From NCBI RefSeq assembly GCF_016908465.1, contig NZ_JAFBDY010000001.1:711380-775379 (forward strand): 64,000 nucleotides of DNA. Reading direction: 5' to 3'. The position numbers and the translations under genes are program-made. This DNA comes from Lysinibacillus composti (GTDB lineage Bacteria > Bacillota > Bacilli > Bacillales_A > Planococcaceae). The notes beneath the pieces were generated by a model. The model searched no databases and was not told the DNA's origin. It saw only the letters and a list, made by a program, of their open reading frames with translations. Shown in pieces: positions 51,752 through 62,200 of this stretch. Position 1 is the first letter of the stretch. Every line of letters starts with the position of its first letter.

Positions 51752-53203
51752 ATGGTAGTTTTTCAGAATTATATTAATGGGGAATGGCTATCTAGCAAAA
51801 GTGGAGAGCTGATTGATAGTATTAGTCCAGCTAATCGCTTTGAAGTTGTGGGACAAATTCAAGCATCTACAATTGATGAGGTAGAAATTGCAGTACAAGC
51901 AGCAACTGAAGCAAAAAAGGCTTGGCGAAAGCTAGGACAATATCAAAGAGGTCAATATCTTTATAGAGTAGCAGAGATTTTAGAAGAAAACCTTCAAGAT
52001 ATTGCAGAGACATTGACTAGAGAAATGGGAAAAACGTTACCTGAAGCAATTGGTGAAACTAGTCGTGGTATTGCGATTTTAAGATATTACGCGGCGGAAG
52101 GTATGCGTAAAGATGGCGATGTGATTCCATCATCTGAAAAAGATGCGCTTATGTTTACAAAAAGAACACCTCTTGGAGTGGTAGGGATAATCACACCATG
52201 GAATTTCCCAGTTGCAATTCCAATTTGGAAAATTGCTCCTGCTTTAGTTTACGGAAATGCAGTCGTATTCAAGCCAGCATCAGAAAGTGCGGTAACAGCT
52301 GCTAAAATCGTAGAATGCTTCAACAGAGCGGGACTACCTAAAGGGGTTTTAAACTTCATCACAGGGAAAGGGTCTACTGTGGGTGATGCCCTAATAAATA
52401 ATAAACACTTAAACGGAATTACGTTTACTGGTTCTGAACAAACAGGGAAATTAGTCGCAGAAGCAGCAAGTAGAAATAATGTGAAATACCAACTAGAAAT
52501 GGGCGGTAAAAATCCAGTAATCGTCTTAAATGATGCGGATATTGAAAGCGCTGTCGCTGGTGTGTTAAGTGGCGCATTCAAATCAACAGGTCAAAAATGC
52601 ACAGCTTCCAGTCGAGTGATTTTAGAAGCAGGTATTTACGACAAGTTTAAAGAGCACCTTTTAAGTGAATCTGCCAAAATCACGATTGATAACGGGCTAG
52701 AAACAACAACTTGGATGGGGCCTTGTGCGAGCGAGAGTCAGTTAAACACAGTATTAGAGTACATTGAAATTGGGAAACAAGAAGGGGCAAGCCTAATTTT
52801 CGGTGGTAACCGACTTGAGCAAGGGGAACTTGCGAATGGGTTCTATGTTGAGCCAACTATTTTTGAAGATGTGGCACCATCAATGCGTATAGCACGCGAA
52901 GAAATCTTTGGACCTGTGATCGCGTTAATAAAAGTCGATTCTTTAGAAGAGGCGATTTCAGTTGCAAACGACTCTGACTATGGCTTAAGCGCATCTCTAT
53001 ATACAACAAATATTGGCGCAGCGTTAGAGTTTATAGACGATGTGGAAGCTGGTTTAGTTCGTGTCAATGCAGAAAGTGCAGGTGTTGAGCTACAAGCGCC
53101 GTTTGGTGGCATGAAGTCATCAAGTACTGGAACACGTGAGCAAGGAGAAGCTGCAAAAGAATTCTATACAGCGGTTAAAACGGTATTTATTAAGAGTAAA
53201 TAA
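51752..53203 (+). CDS. Aldehyde dehydrogenase, alpha-ketoglutarate-semialdehyde type
   Basis: A 483-residue NAD(P)-dependent aldehyde dehydrogenase. Motifs: [18 protein letters not shown] (about 150), [11 protein letters not shown] (about 228), catalytic glutamate in LEMGGKNP (about 250) and catalytic cysteine in [10 protein letters not shown] (Cys 283). It resembles GucD/YcbD-type 2,5-dioxovalerate dehydrogenases, which finish glucarate/galactarate or pentonate pathways at 2-oxoglutarate, and the neighbours agree. Start codon touches the upstream stop. Confidence 0.9.
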   Translation: MVVFQNYINGEWLSSKSGELIDSISPANRFEVVGQIQASTIDEVEIAVQAATEAKKAWRKLGQYQRGQYLYRVAEILEENLQDIAETLTREMGKTLPEAIGETSRGIAILRYYAAEGMRKDGDVIPSSEKDALMFTKRTPLGVVGIITPWNFPVAIPIWKIAPALVYGNAVVFKPASESAVTAAKIVECFNRAGLPKGVLNFITGKGSTVGDALINNKHLNGITFTGSEQTGKLVAEAASRNNVKYQLEMGGKNPVIVLNDADIESAVAGVLSGAFKSTGQKCTASSRVILEAGIYDKFKEHLLSESAKITIDNGLETTTWMGPCASESQLNTVLEYIEIGKQEGASLIFGGNRLEQGELANGFYVEPTIFEDVAPSMRIAREEIFGPVIALIKVDSLEEAISVANDSDYGLSASLYTTNIGAALEFIDDVEAGLVRVNAESAGVELQAPFGGMKSSSTGTREQGEAAKEFYTAVKTVFIKSK

Positions 53204-53313
53204 TAGAAATAATTGCTAACTTTTCTTTATTCAGCAATGGGGGGAATTACTTGCTGTTCTAGATTATTAGTATTTATCATAGTTGGTCTGAATATTCGAA
53301 ATGGGGGATGGAA

Positions 53314-54261
53314 ATGGAAAAGTCACGTAATTTGTTAGAAAAATTGGGGTATCCGGCAGTAGAAGTAAGAGATTTACCAACGTCAACAAAGCGTTTTCCA
53401 GATGGTGCACAATATCGAATTGAATTACCTAGTGTGGAGGGACCAGTAGCGTTAAAAGAATTACTAAAAGCAGTAGATGAATATGGCCTTACGATTCATC
53501 GTGTTTCTCAAGGCAGTGGAATTATGCTACAAACGGATGAAGAAATTCAAGAAATGTGCCGTTTAACAGCTGAACGTGGTATGGAGTTAAGTCTTTTCGT
53601 AGGACCTCGTGGAACATGGGATATTAGTGCTGCTCCATTAACATCTGCTGGTAAATCACAAGCACTTCGTCATGAAGGTGTCGATCAACTAGTTTATGCA
53701 ATGGAAGATTTAATTCGCGGTGCAAATCTTGGATTACGTGGAGCTTTAGTAGCGGATGAAGGCTTATTACTATTGACGAAACATATGAAAGAAGAAGGCT
53801 TATTACCGCAAGATTTTGTTGTGAAAGTTTCTGTGCAAATGGGTGCTTGTAATCCTGTATCTGTAAAACTGATGGAAGACATTGGTGCAGATACGTACAA
53901 CGTGCCTTCAAGTTTGACATTGTCAAAATTAGCTGCTATTCGTCAGGCTACAGATGTACCGATCGATATTTATATTGAAGTACCAGACAATTTTGGTGGA
54001 TTCTTACGTTATTACGAAATTCCAGAAATTATTCGTGTTTTATCCCCTGTTTATATTAAATTTGGCCTGCGAAATCATCCAGACGTTTATCCATCAGGTA
54101 AACAATGGGAAGCGACAAATATCTCATTAGTTCGTGAGCGAGTAAGACGTGCTGCTATTGGTGTAGATATGATTAAACGATATTGTCCAGAAGCAGTCAC
54201 TTCAGAATTAGGTGCAGAAGGATTAGGTGTGCCTGTTGTACCTGCAAAAGTAAATTCATAG
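53314..54261 (+). CDS. Unassigned probable TIM-barrel enzyme
   Basis: A 315-residue soluble protein read as alternating helix and strand (LSLFVGPRGTWDIS, GALVADEGLLLLTKHMKE, DFVVKVSVQMGACNPVSVKL, DIYIEVPDNFGGFLRYYE, VYIKFGLRNHPDVYP), the pattern of a TIM barrel. Relatives are, I think, labelled U32-peptidase-like, but I see no U32 signature. Its place between an aldehyde dehydrogenase and a KdgT permease makes it a candidate for the missing dehydratase/decarboxylase or aldolase step. Start at 53314, six bases after GGGGG. Confidence 0.7.
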   Translation: MEKSRNLLEKLGYPAVEVRDLPTSTKRFPDGAQYRIELPSVEGPVALKELLKAVDEYGLTIHRVSQGSGIMLQTDEEIQEMCRLTAERGMELSLFVGPRGTWDISAAPLTSAGKSQALRHEGVDQLVYAMEDLIRGANLGLRGALVADEGLLLLTKHMKEEGLLPQDFVVKVSVQMGACNPVSVKLMEDIGADTYNVPSSLTLSKLAAIRQATDVPIDIYIEVPDNFGGFLRYYEIPEIIRVLSPVYIKFGLRNHPDVYPSGKQWEATNISLVRERVRRAAIGVDMIKRYCPEAVTSELGAEGLGVPVVPAKVNS

Positions 54262-54276
54262 TTTTTCTCATAATAA

Positions 54277-54341
54277 CGGGCACTAAACTCCTACCTCGAG
54301 TCTTAAATAACAAAGAAGTATAGGTAAGAGATTAGTGCCCG
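54277..54341 (+). other. Long intercistronic hairpin
   Basis: GGGCACTAA pairs perfectly with TTAGTGCCC, and inside it CTCCTACC pairs with GGTAAGAG. No U-run follows, so it is more likely an mRNA stability or processing element, or a weak terminator, than a full terminator. Confidence 0.6.
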
Positions 54342-54358
54342 AAAAATTATCAGTTTGT

Positions 54359-54372
54359 TGAAAGCGTTCGCA
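54359..54372. promoter_or_regulatory. cre-like site upstream of kdgT
   Basis: TGAAAGCGTTCGCA matches TGWAARCGNTNWCA at 13 of 14 positions, 40 bp before the KdgT start. CcpA control of a sugar-acid permease is expected. Confidence 0.6.
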
Positions 54373-54413
54373 AAAAGGGGTAGATTTTTCAATTTCATAT
54401 AAGGGGAGATATG

Positions 54414-55568
54414 ATGAAAATCAAAGATACAATCGATCGGATTCCAGGGGGATTAATGATTGTACCACTGTTTTTAGGGGCTTTAATCAACACGATTGAC
54501 CAATTACACTTACCATTTTTGATGGATTTCTTAAAATCAATAGGGGTTTCACCAACAGCAGATGGGCATTATGAGTTTTTAAGAATTGGTGGTTTTACAG
54601 AGGCATTATTTAAAAATGGTGCCAATACACTATGTGCCTTGTTCTTATTCTGTGCAGGTAGTCAAATGAACCTTCGCGTTGGGGGAGTGGCTCTAAAAAA
54701 AGGTGTAATTTTAACAACATCAAAATACGCAGCAGGTGTAGCGGTTGGATTCTTATGGGGTGTTTTATCAGATCCAGTCAGTGGATTCCTTGGATTGTCC
54801 ACGCTTGCAATCATTGCAGCGATGACAAATGGTAATGGTGGAATGTTCGCCGCTTTAACTGGACAGTACGGTAACCGATCAGATGTTGGAGCAACAGCAG
54901 TTCTTTCACTTAATGATGGACCATTCTTCACATTAATGGCATTAGGGATGATGGGTGCACAGTTTCCAATTATTGCGTTCGTAGCAGTACTTTTACCAAT
55001 TGCAATTGGTATGCTGTTAGGTAATCTTGATCCAAAAATTCGAGACTTTTTAGCTCCCGCTGAAAACATTGTCATTCCATTTTTTGCATTTGCATTAGGT
55101 GCCAATATGAATTTAAAGAACTTCTTTAACTCAGAAGTGGTAGTCGCAGGTATTGTACTGGCTCTTATGACAGTATTAATCTCTGGTGGATTCATGGTAC
55201 TAGCATTTAAGATTTTCAGACAAAAAAGTTTTATTGCACCATGGGCAGAGGCATCAACAGCTGGAAATGCAGTAGCAACTCCTGCAGCCATTGCAGCAGC
55301 AGCAACTGTAGCAGCAGGTACAGGATTAATGACCGCTGCAGAGGCACAAGTGTATCAAGACATTGCCGCAGTAGCGACAGCGCAAATTTCAGTTGCTACG
55401 ATTTCAACGGCTCTACTAGTACCGATTGCCGTAATTTTATGTGATAAATATCAACGTAAAAGAGGCATCGTTGGTACGTTAGAAGATGATGAATTACGCA
55501 AATCGTTGGAAAATAATAAGGATGTAGCAGTACCAGAAAATGGATTAGGGGGCATTCAGGGTGAGTAA
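54414..55568 (+). CDS. kdgT: 2-keto-3-deoxygluconate permease (KdgT family)
   Basis: A 384-residue KdgT-family carrier with about ten hydrophobic segments: IDRIPGGLMIVPLFLGALIN at the start, FLFCAGSQMNLRVGG (about 82), AMTNGNGGMFAALTGQYG (about 139) and ASTAGNAVATPAAIAAAAT (about 280). It imports keto-deoxy sugar acids by proton symport; the real substrate may be a relative such as a keto-deoxy-aldarate. Start at the second of two ATGs, five bases after GGGGAG. Its end overlaps the next gene by 8 bp. Confidence 0.9.
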   Translation: MKIKDTIDRIPGGLMIVPLFLGALINTIDQLHLPFLMDFLKSIGVSPTADGHYEFLRIGGFTEALFKNGANTLCALFLFCAGSQMNLRVGGVALKKGVILTTSKYAAGVAVGFLWGVLSDPVSGFLGLSTLAIIAAMTNGNGGMFAALTGQYGNRSDVGATAVLSLNDGPFFTLMALGMMGAQFPIIAFVAVLLPIAIGMLLGNLDPKIRDFLAPAENIVIPFFAFALGANMNLKNFFNSEVVVAGIVLALMTVLISGGFMVLAFKIFRQKSFIAPWAEASTAGNAVATPAAIAAAATVAAGTGLMTAAEAQVYQDIAAVATAQISVATISTALLVPIAVILCDKYQRKRGIVGTLEDDELRKSLENNKDVAVPENGLGGIQGE

Positions 55569-56676
55569 AACATTTAAAGGATATGTAAGAAGTGATTCAA
55601 CTGTAGGTACACGTAATTATATTGGCGTAGTTTCAACGGTTGTGTGTTCAAGTGTAGTAACGAGAGATATTGCAAAAACAATCCCTGAAGGAATTCCGGT
55701 AGTCCATGCAAATGGCTGTGCTCAATTAGGTGATGACTTTAAGTTAACGAAAAATACGCTAAAAGGTGTTGTGGCTAATCCCAATCTTTATGCATCTCTA
55801 TTAGTCGGTTTAGGCTGTGAGACAAACCAAGTCTCCATTCTTTTAGATGAAACAGTTGAATCAAAGCCAAAAGAAGGATTTAGTATCCAACAAATGGCCG
55901 GTGGGACAAACACATTAAATGAAGGTTCAAAAATAGTGAAAGAGTGGTCAAGTTCGATTCAACATCTTGAACGTACTGAAATCCCTATTAAACATTTGAA
56001 AGTTGGAATTCTCCCAATTGATTTAACGATCGAAGACTATCAATCTGTTACGAACAAAATATCTTCTGTGATCCAACAGCTTATCGAGCAAGATGCAACG
56101 GTTGTACTAGGGATGACGGATAAGATGGAAAAAGTATTAGACCAAATCCAAAACCAAGCTGCAAATTCAAATGTAAAAGAGCAAATGATTTCACTATGTA
56201 CAAACGATACAAGACACACATGGGATAAAATGAATCCAAAAGAAAGTGAGTTTTTACAATATAACGCGTCTGATTTGGCATTAGGGGAAGCGGAACTTGC
56301 ATTTATTAAAGGCACTCAAGTTCAGTCTATCCTTAAATACGCGGAAATCCCTGAAGAAAGCGGTCTTCATTTAGCAGTCATGCCAAACAATGTGATTGAA
56401 GGTGCATCAAACCTTGTGGCAAGTGGATGTAATTTAATCATCTTCTTAACGAACCGTCCTGTTTTCACTGGTACGATTGCGGTGCCGTGTATGACAGTTG
56501 GAATTGAGCAAAATGAAGGTCTTAATTCAGATATGATTGACTACGTGATTTCTTCTGCTACAACTCCTGATGAGGTTGTGAACGAATTTACGGACATTGC
56601 TTCAGGCAAATTAACAAAACTAGAAACATATAAGCTAGAAGAATTTGCGATTTCACATATAGGTACAACATTCTAA
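55561..56676 (+). CDS. UxaA-family large subunit lacking the GGSD motif
   Basis: A 371-residue paralog of the catalytic (C-terminal) part of altronate/galactarate dehydratases. It keeps the family start TVGTRNYIGVVSTVVCSS and the cysteines at about 29, 53 (HANGCAQ) and 86 (LVGLGCETNQ). The GGSDAWSGITANP block is absent; the matching region reads VGILPIDLTIEDYQSVTNK. Starts at GTG overlapping kdgT. It probably forms a complex with the next two proteins. Confidence 0.8.
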   Translation: MSKTFKGYVRSDSTVGTRNYIGVVSTVVCSSVVTRDIAKTIPEGIPVVHANGCAQLGDDFKLTKNTLKGVVANPNLYASLLVGLGCETNQVSILLDETVESKPKEGFSIQQMAGGTNTLNEGSKIVKEWSSSIQHLERTEIPIKHLKVGILPIDLTIEDYQSVTNKISSVIQQLIEQDATVVLGMTDKMEKVLDQIQNQAANSNVKEQMISLCTNDTRHTWDKMNPKESEFLQYNASDLALGEAELAFIKGTQVQSILKYAEIPEESGLHLAVMPNNVIEGASNLVASGCNLIIFLTNRPVFTGTIAVPCMTVGIEQNEGLNSDMIDYVISSATTPDEVVNEFTDIASGKLTKLETYKLEEFAISHIGTTF

Positions 56677-56704
56677 TTGAAGGTTGGAAAGGGGAGAACA
56701 GTAG

Positions 56705-57010
56705 TTGAAAGTGAATAATGCCATAAAATTACATCCATCTGATAACGTGGTGGTTGCGTTAACGACGTTAGATCCAGGTGAACAAATTGTCATTGAAGAA
56801 ATTGGTTTGCTTCAAGAAGTAACAGAAAAAATTCCATATGGTCATAAAGTATGTGTTGAAGTAATTCGTCAAGATGAAAAAATATTAAAATATGGCGAAT
56901 GCATGGGGATTGCGACAAATGATATTCAAGTAGGCCAGCATGTCCATGTTCATAATGTTCGAGGGTTGAAAGAATCAGAACGCGTCGTGTCTGTTGCAGA
57001 CTACGCTTAG
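56705..57010 (+). CDS. SAF-domain small subunit of UxaA/SuyAB-type dehydratase
   Basis: A 101-residue SAF-domain protein (IKLHPSDNVVVALTTLDPGE near the start, IPYGHKVCVEVI in the middle), equivalent to the N-terminal domain of UxaA and GarD or the separate SuyA subunit of sulfolactate sulfo-lyase. In this family the small domain completes the active site of the large one. TTG start after AAGGGGAG. Lies between the two large-subunit paralogs. Confidence 0.85.
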   Translation: MKVNNAIKLHPSDNVVVALTTLDPGEQIVIEEIGLLQEVTEKIPYGHKVCVEVIRQDEKILKYGECMGIATNDIQVGQHVHVHNVRGLKESERVVSVADYA

Positions 57011-57024
57011 GGGGAACTTGGATC

Positions 57025-58182
57025 ATGAAGACATTTAAAGGGTATAAACGTGCAAATGGTACTTTTGGAGTTCGTAATCATGTTATTGTTATCAATACTG
57101 TGGGCGAGCTTGCAGGCGTTGCAAATAAATTAGCTGATTTAGTTCCTGGTGTTGTCCCTGTTATTCAGCAAGGTGGTACGTCTCAATTTCCAGAAGACGC
57201 GATGCAAACAATTCGTACAATTAAAGGGACAGTAGGACATCCAAATGTTTATGCAGCATTAATTTTAGGAATGGGCGAAGATGATTTTGCAGAACAAATT
57301 GCCGAGGAACTACGCGAGGAACAATGCAAGGTGGAAGCAATCGTCATCAATAAAAATACGTCTATTGATAAAATATTTACAGATGGTAAAGCTTGGTTAA
57401 ATCAAAGCTATGAAGATAGTCTAAAAGTAGAGCGTGTAGACGTTCCAATTACAGAGTTAACGATTGGATTAGAATGCGGTGGGTCGGATGCGTGGTCAGG
57501 AATTACAGCCAATCCAGCAATCGGTGTTTGTTCAGACTTGATTGTGGATGATGGAGCGACAAGTATTCTAGCTGAAACAACTGAAGCAATTGGTGCCGAA
57601 CATATTTTAGCTCGTCGTGCAGTGAACGAACAAGTAGCGAAAGATTTTCTAACGATCGTAAAAAACTACGAGAATCGTATTTTAGATACGGGTGAAGATA
57701 TTCGTTCCGCGAATCCTACACCAGGAAATATGGCAGGTGGCCTAACAACATTAGAAGAAAAATCTTTAGGTTGTATTAAAAAAGGCGGATACGCTCCTTT
57801 ACAGCAGGTATTAAAATATGCTGAAAAACCTGATACAAAAGGGTTTGTCTTTATGGATACACCGGGCTACGATGTTGAATCAGTGGCAGGACTAGCAGCT
57901 GGAGGGTCCCAAATCGTCCTCTTCTCTACTGGAAAAGGGTCACCAACTGGTTCTCCAATCGTACCAGTGATTAAAGTAGGAACAAATCCAAAACTTTACG
58001 AGATTATGTCAGAGCATATTGACGTGAATGCAGGGACAATTGTTGAAGGTAAGAAAACATTACAAGACGTTGGTGAAGAAATTTATAACCTAGTAATGGA
58101 AGTAGCAGACGGTGAAAAAACAAAGGCCGAACAGCACCGAAATCAAGAATTTGCCATCTGGCGTTTAGCTCAGAGTATTTAA
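57025..58182 (+). CDS. UxaA-family large subunit with GGSD motif but without cysteines
   Basis: A 385-residue UxaA-family protein. It has the ECGGSDAWSGITANPAIG block (about 150-167), PTPGNMAGGLTTLEEKS and SPTGSPIVPVIKVGTNPK. Positions equivalent to the cysteines of the upstream paralog are replaced: HANGCAQ becomes QQGGTSQ and GLGCE becomes GMGED. Start has GGGGGAAC upstream. Last gene of the operon, 10 bp before repeat copy 2. Altronate-, galactarate- or sulfolactate-type substrates are possible. Confidence 0.85.
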   Translation: MKTFKGYKRANGTFGVRNHVIVINTVGELAGVANKLADLVPGVVPVIQQGGTSQFPEDAMQTIRTIKGTVGHPNVYAALILGMGEDDFAEQIAEELREEQCKVEAIVINKNTSIDKIFTDGKAWLNQSYEDSLKVERVDVPITELTIGLECGGSDAWSGITANPAIGVCSDLIVDDGATSILAETTEAIGAEHILARRAVNEQVAKDFLTIVKNYENRILDTGEDIRSANPTPGNMAGGLTTLEEKSLGCIKKGGYAPLQQVLKYAEKPDTKGFVFMDTPGYDVESVAGLAAGGSQIVLFSTGKGSPTGSPIVPVIKVGTNPKLYEIMSEHIDVNAGTIVEGKKTLQDVGEEIYNLVMEVADGEKTKAEQHRNQEFAIWRLAQSI

Positions 58183-58192
58183 CTATAAAGAA

Positions 58193-58569
58193 GAGGCTGG
58201 GACATAAGTAGAATTATTAAGGACAGCCACTATTATCTTTAGTAAGATATTGATACTTTATAGTTTTTGAGAGCAATAAGTGTTAGCCATTCTCCGAAAA
58301 ACCGCGGTCTACCACTGTAAGCCGCGCAAAGTTTCCGGAAAGTTTAGAAGGACAAATTTTATGTGAGCGGACCTTGCACAAAGCCAGGGGCAAAAACGCC
58401 ACGTCCGCATGTCTAGCCCCCATGACCAAGCACGCGCGGCCTCAAAGACAAGTCGTAAAGACACGTACCACGTGGCTTTGCGGCTTGTGTGCTTAGTCCG
58501 CTCTCACCGGATATTTAATAGGATTCATTAATAGAATTAACAGAAGTTTTTTGGATCTGTCGCAGCCTC
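58193..58569. repeat. Hairpin-rich 380-bp repeat, copy 2
   Basis: A 377-bp copy of the element at 1799-2180, with terminal inverted repeats GAGGCTGGGACA and TGTCGCAGCCTC and a T-rich right flank. Outer stem GAGCGGAC/GTCCGCTC is intact. The inner hairpins are at 58387-58420 (GGGGC/GCCCC) and 58448-58488 (ACAAG/CTTGT), in the reverse order to copy 1. Again it sits directly at the 3' end of an operon. The remaining spacer to 58759 holds no gene. Confidence 0.85.
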
Positions 58570-58759
58570 TTCTTTTAATTAACCTACAAAGCTATGAGGA
58601 TACATATTTGCGTAAAATCAGTAATAGATTATTTATTAGAACTAATCTATAGTTAATAGCTTAAGTCTCTATTTAATCAAAGATTACTTCAAAAGTTACT
58701 TAGCTATAAATAGTTGCCGTAAACTATAATACTCATAGATTTTTTAGGGGGAATATGAA

Positions 58760-59053
58760 ATGGTAAGCCATATCGTGTTATTTCAATTCGGAGAGTCAAC
58801 TACAGAAGAACAAAAGTCCGAACTTATTGGTAAATTAAAATCACTACAGGAGGAAATCCCTGGCATTGACAATTTGAAAGTTGGGAAGGATTTTACGAAT
58901 CGTTCTAAAGGTTATGATATTGGACTTTTCGTTGACTTTTCAAACGTAGAATCTTTTGAGCAATACGGCCCACACCCAAAACACCAAGAGGTTGTAGCCT
59001 ATCTTCAGGAGATCGGCGTAAAAGATGTTATTGTTAATGATTTTCAAAGTTAA
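58760..59053 (+). CDS. Dabb-domain (stress-responsive A/B barrel) protein
   Basis: A 97-residue ferredoxin-like alpha/beta barrel protein: MVSHIVLFQFGESTTEEQKS at the start, YDIGLFVDFSNVESFEQYG, then HPKHQEVVAYL, the typical Dabb end. Function unknown; the fold forms dimers and includes stress-induced proteins and some cyclases. Start follows AGGGGGA. A terminator follows. Confidence 0.88.
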   Translation: MVSHIVLFQFGESTTEEQKSELIGKLKSLQEEIPGIDNLKVGKDFTNRSKGYDIGLFVDFSNVESFEQYGPHPKHQEVVAYLQEIGVKDVIVNDFQS

Positions 59054-59068
59054 CACTCACACTCATAA

Positions 59069-59106
59069 AAAACCTACTTTCTAATTGCAGAAAGTAGGTT
59101 TTTTTC
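59069..59106 (+). terminator. Terminator after the Dabb gene
   Basis: AACCTACTTTCT pairs perfectly with AGAAAGTAGGTT, followed by TTTTT. Confidence 0.9.
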
Positions 59107-59233
59107 GGAATCAAAAATAGGAATACTTTGCTATCATAATCTTCTTGAATTGATGGTTAAATATCTTGTAAATATTGGCATAATATTATAAGTGTGTTCA
59201 AGCATTAGAATCGTAATAGATAGGGTGAATTTC

Positions 59234-62200
59234 GTGAGTTTACAAAAATGGTTAAGAATTGTCCTTCCAGAAATACAGTTAATTGACTTTATTAATAAAG
59301 AAGGTTTTCGTGGAAATAAACAAAAAAACGTCATGCAAGCACGTAAAACTGTAACAGGGGGAAGTATACCAAACAGCCCATTACATAGCCCTACCGCTAG
59401 TAGTATTCCGCAGTCTAGTAGTGCAGTAAATGAAGTGGTGAAAGATGCAAGACTTGGAATTAAGTCAATGGCCTTGAACAAATCGAATGAAGAACTTGAT
59501 CAACTATTTTACGAAATTGAACAAGTGTTAAATCAACAAATATTGGGTCAAAGTCGATATATTGAAGATTTATTAACAAGTTTCAAAAAAGCATTTTTAG
59601 CTCGAAACAAAGGTGCCGTTCAAAATAAAATTTTGCTTTGTGGACCTTCAGGAACTGGAAAAAGTCGAAGTATCCATAAGCTTGTTTATGAATTATATAA
59701 TAAAAAATTAATCCCATATAAAAGTGTTTCTACAATTGACTTAAGTCAATATGGTGAAAAGGATATACATACGAATTTTATCGTAGATTGTTCAGCATTA
59801 TTTAGTTATGGAATTGGTACAGTATGTTTCACAGGATTTGAAAGAGCAAATTCCGAAGTTCTAAATTATGTAGGAAAGCTATTCAAAGATGGTTATTTTC
59901 GAACTCCGGAAGGGATTGTCGTTAGTGCATCAGATTACTTCTTAGTTTTATATCTTGATTCTGAAGTAAAAGAGAAAAATATAGGCAGGCAAATTCCTAT
60001 ATCCATTGCCAATAAACTCCCTACAAACTTAATGCGTGAAATTCAGTCATTTGCCTATACAGAGCCTCTCACAGCTGAAGTGCTTGCTAAAATTTTGCAG
60101 GAAAAACTATACCAATCAGCATCAAACTTACAAGCAAAAGCTCAATTAACGATTCATTTCGATGAAGAAGTTTTTCCAAACTTGGCCAATCGAATTTTAT
60201 CCACAAAGAAATATGGAGAAGCCGTGGAGGAATTTGTTGAAGACCACTTTACATCAGTTCTTATAGAAGCAAGGGCAAGAGGACAAGTAAATGCAAATAG
60301 TGAGATTACAATTATGATGAAAGATGATGATTTTGTTGCCACTACAGGAACCAATACCATCTTACTCAAAACAATCCCAATGATTAAACAAGAATCTCTA
60401 GACGATGTATTAGCGGAACTCAATGAATTGATCGGCTTAGATAGTGTGAAATCATTTATTCATGAGCTAATGCAAACAGTTAAACTACAAAAACAAAGAG
60501 AAGAGTATGGTGGAAAAGTAACCCCAATGGCATTGCACATGGTTTATACAGGAAATCCTGGCACAGGGAAAACGACTGTCGCAAGACTGATTTCACGAGT
60601 GTTAAAAGCGATGGGGTTACTGTCTCATGGACAACTGATCGAAGTAGCTAGACAAGATCTTGTGGGAGAATATGTTGGGTCTACTGCTGTGAAAACAAAT
60701 GCAGTCATCGAAAGTGCAATAGGAGGAGTTTTATTTGTAGATGAAGCATATACCCTTGCACGAGAAAAACATGACAGTTTTGGGTTAGAAGCCATTGATA
60801 CGTTGGTAAAAGGTATGGAAGATCATCGAGATAATGTAGTCGTCATTTTAGCTGGATATACAGGAGAAATGGAAACGTTCCTTGGGTCAAATCCAGGATT
60901 ACGCTCTAGATTTCCATTTATTATAGAATTCCCTGATTATACACCACAGAATATGTTAGAGATCATGCTATTAACTGCAAAACAACGTGATTATCAAATT
61001 GATCCTACCGCTCATGAGGGGTTAATAGAGTTATTTGATCAAAAACAAATTCCAGGGCGCAATGATAGCGGAAATGGTCGTCTAGTTCGAAATTTATTTG
61101 AAGAAGCGGTACGTAAGCAATCTGTGCGAATTAGTGAAGATTCAGCTAATAACAGCAACGTAAAATTAAATGAACTGATTGCAAGTGATTTTGGAATTGG
61201 AATCAAGAAAGCATTTAATCTAGAGGCTGAATTTGAACATATCATTGGCTTGGATAATGTAAAGAACTTTATACGTACACTTGAAAAACAAATTTTAGCG
61301 AATAAGCGTCGTAAAGAAGCAGGAATTGAAACGACAACGGGGCAGACGCTCAATATTATTTTCTCAGGGAATCCAGGAACAGGAAAAACAACATTTGCCC
61401 GTACACTGGCTTCTATGTTGAAAGAAATGGAAATTTTAAAACGTGGCCATCTTATAGAAGTAGATCGCTCTCATTTAGTTGCAGAATATGTGGGACAAAC
61501 GGCGATCAAAACAACCGAAGTTGTACAAAGCGCACTTGGCGGTGTGTTATTTATTGATGAAGCCTATTCCCTTGTTGAAGAAGGTACGGTAGGTGGTGGC
61601 TTCGGGAAAGAAGCGATCGATACATTAGTTCGACTCATAGAAAATCATCGTGAAAATCTTGTTGTGATTCTCGCTGGCTATACAGATGAAATGGAAAAGT
61701 TCTTAAAATCGAATCCAGGTTTGTCATCTCGATTCCCTTTAAAAATAGAATTCCCAGATTATACTTCAGAACAGCTAGCTCAAATGACAGAAGTAATTGC
61801 AAAATCAAAAGGTTTTGTCATCGCAGAGGATGTTACGACAGCACTCGTTAAATATTATGATAAAAAACAAATTCCAGGTAAAAATGACAGTGGAAATGGT
61901 CGTCTTGTTAGAAATACATTAGAAGAAGCAATTCGAAAGCAATCTATTCGAATTGTTGAAAATCCAGATTTAGACGTGGAAGAGCTCACTCGATTAAGAT
62001 TAGAAGATTTCAACATAACAGCAGTAGAGAAAAAAGAAATCGCACTTAAAGAATTAGAACAAGTTATTGGAATGAGTGAAGTGAAAAAGTTTGTCCGTTC
62101 ACTTTCCGCACAAATTGAGGTCGCGAAAAAACGGAAGGAGCTTGGTTTACCTTCAGCAGGAGCACAAACTCTCCATATGGTTTTCAAAGGAAATCCAGGA

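Noticed and set aside
54662..55291. 209-codon minus-strand open frame
   Set aside because: It is antisense to kdgT, low in complexity (Ala/Asn/Pro/Ile-rich), and lacks a ribosome binding site; a shadow of the permease codons.
59192..59233. Upstream in-frame GTG start for the four-module AAA protein
   Set aside because: No ribosome binding site before it, whereas AGGGTGA precedes the GTG at 59234 at good spacing.
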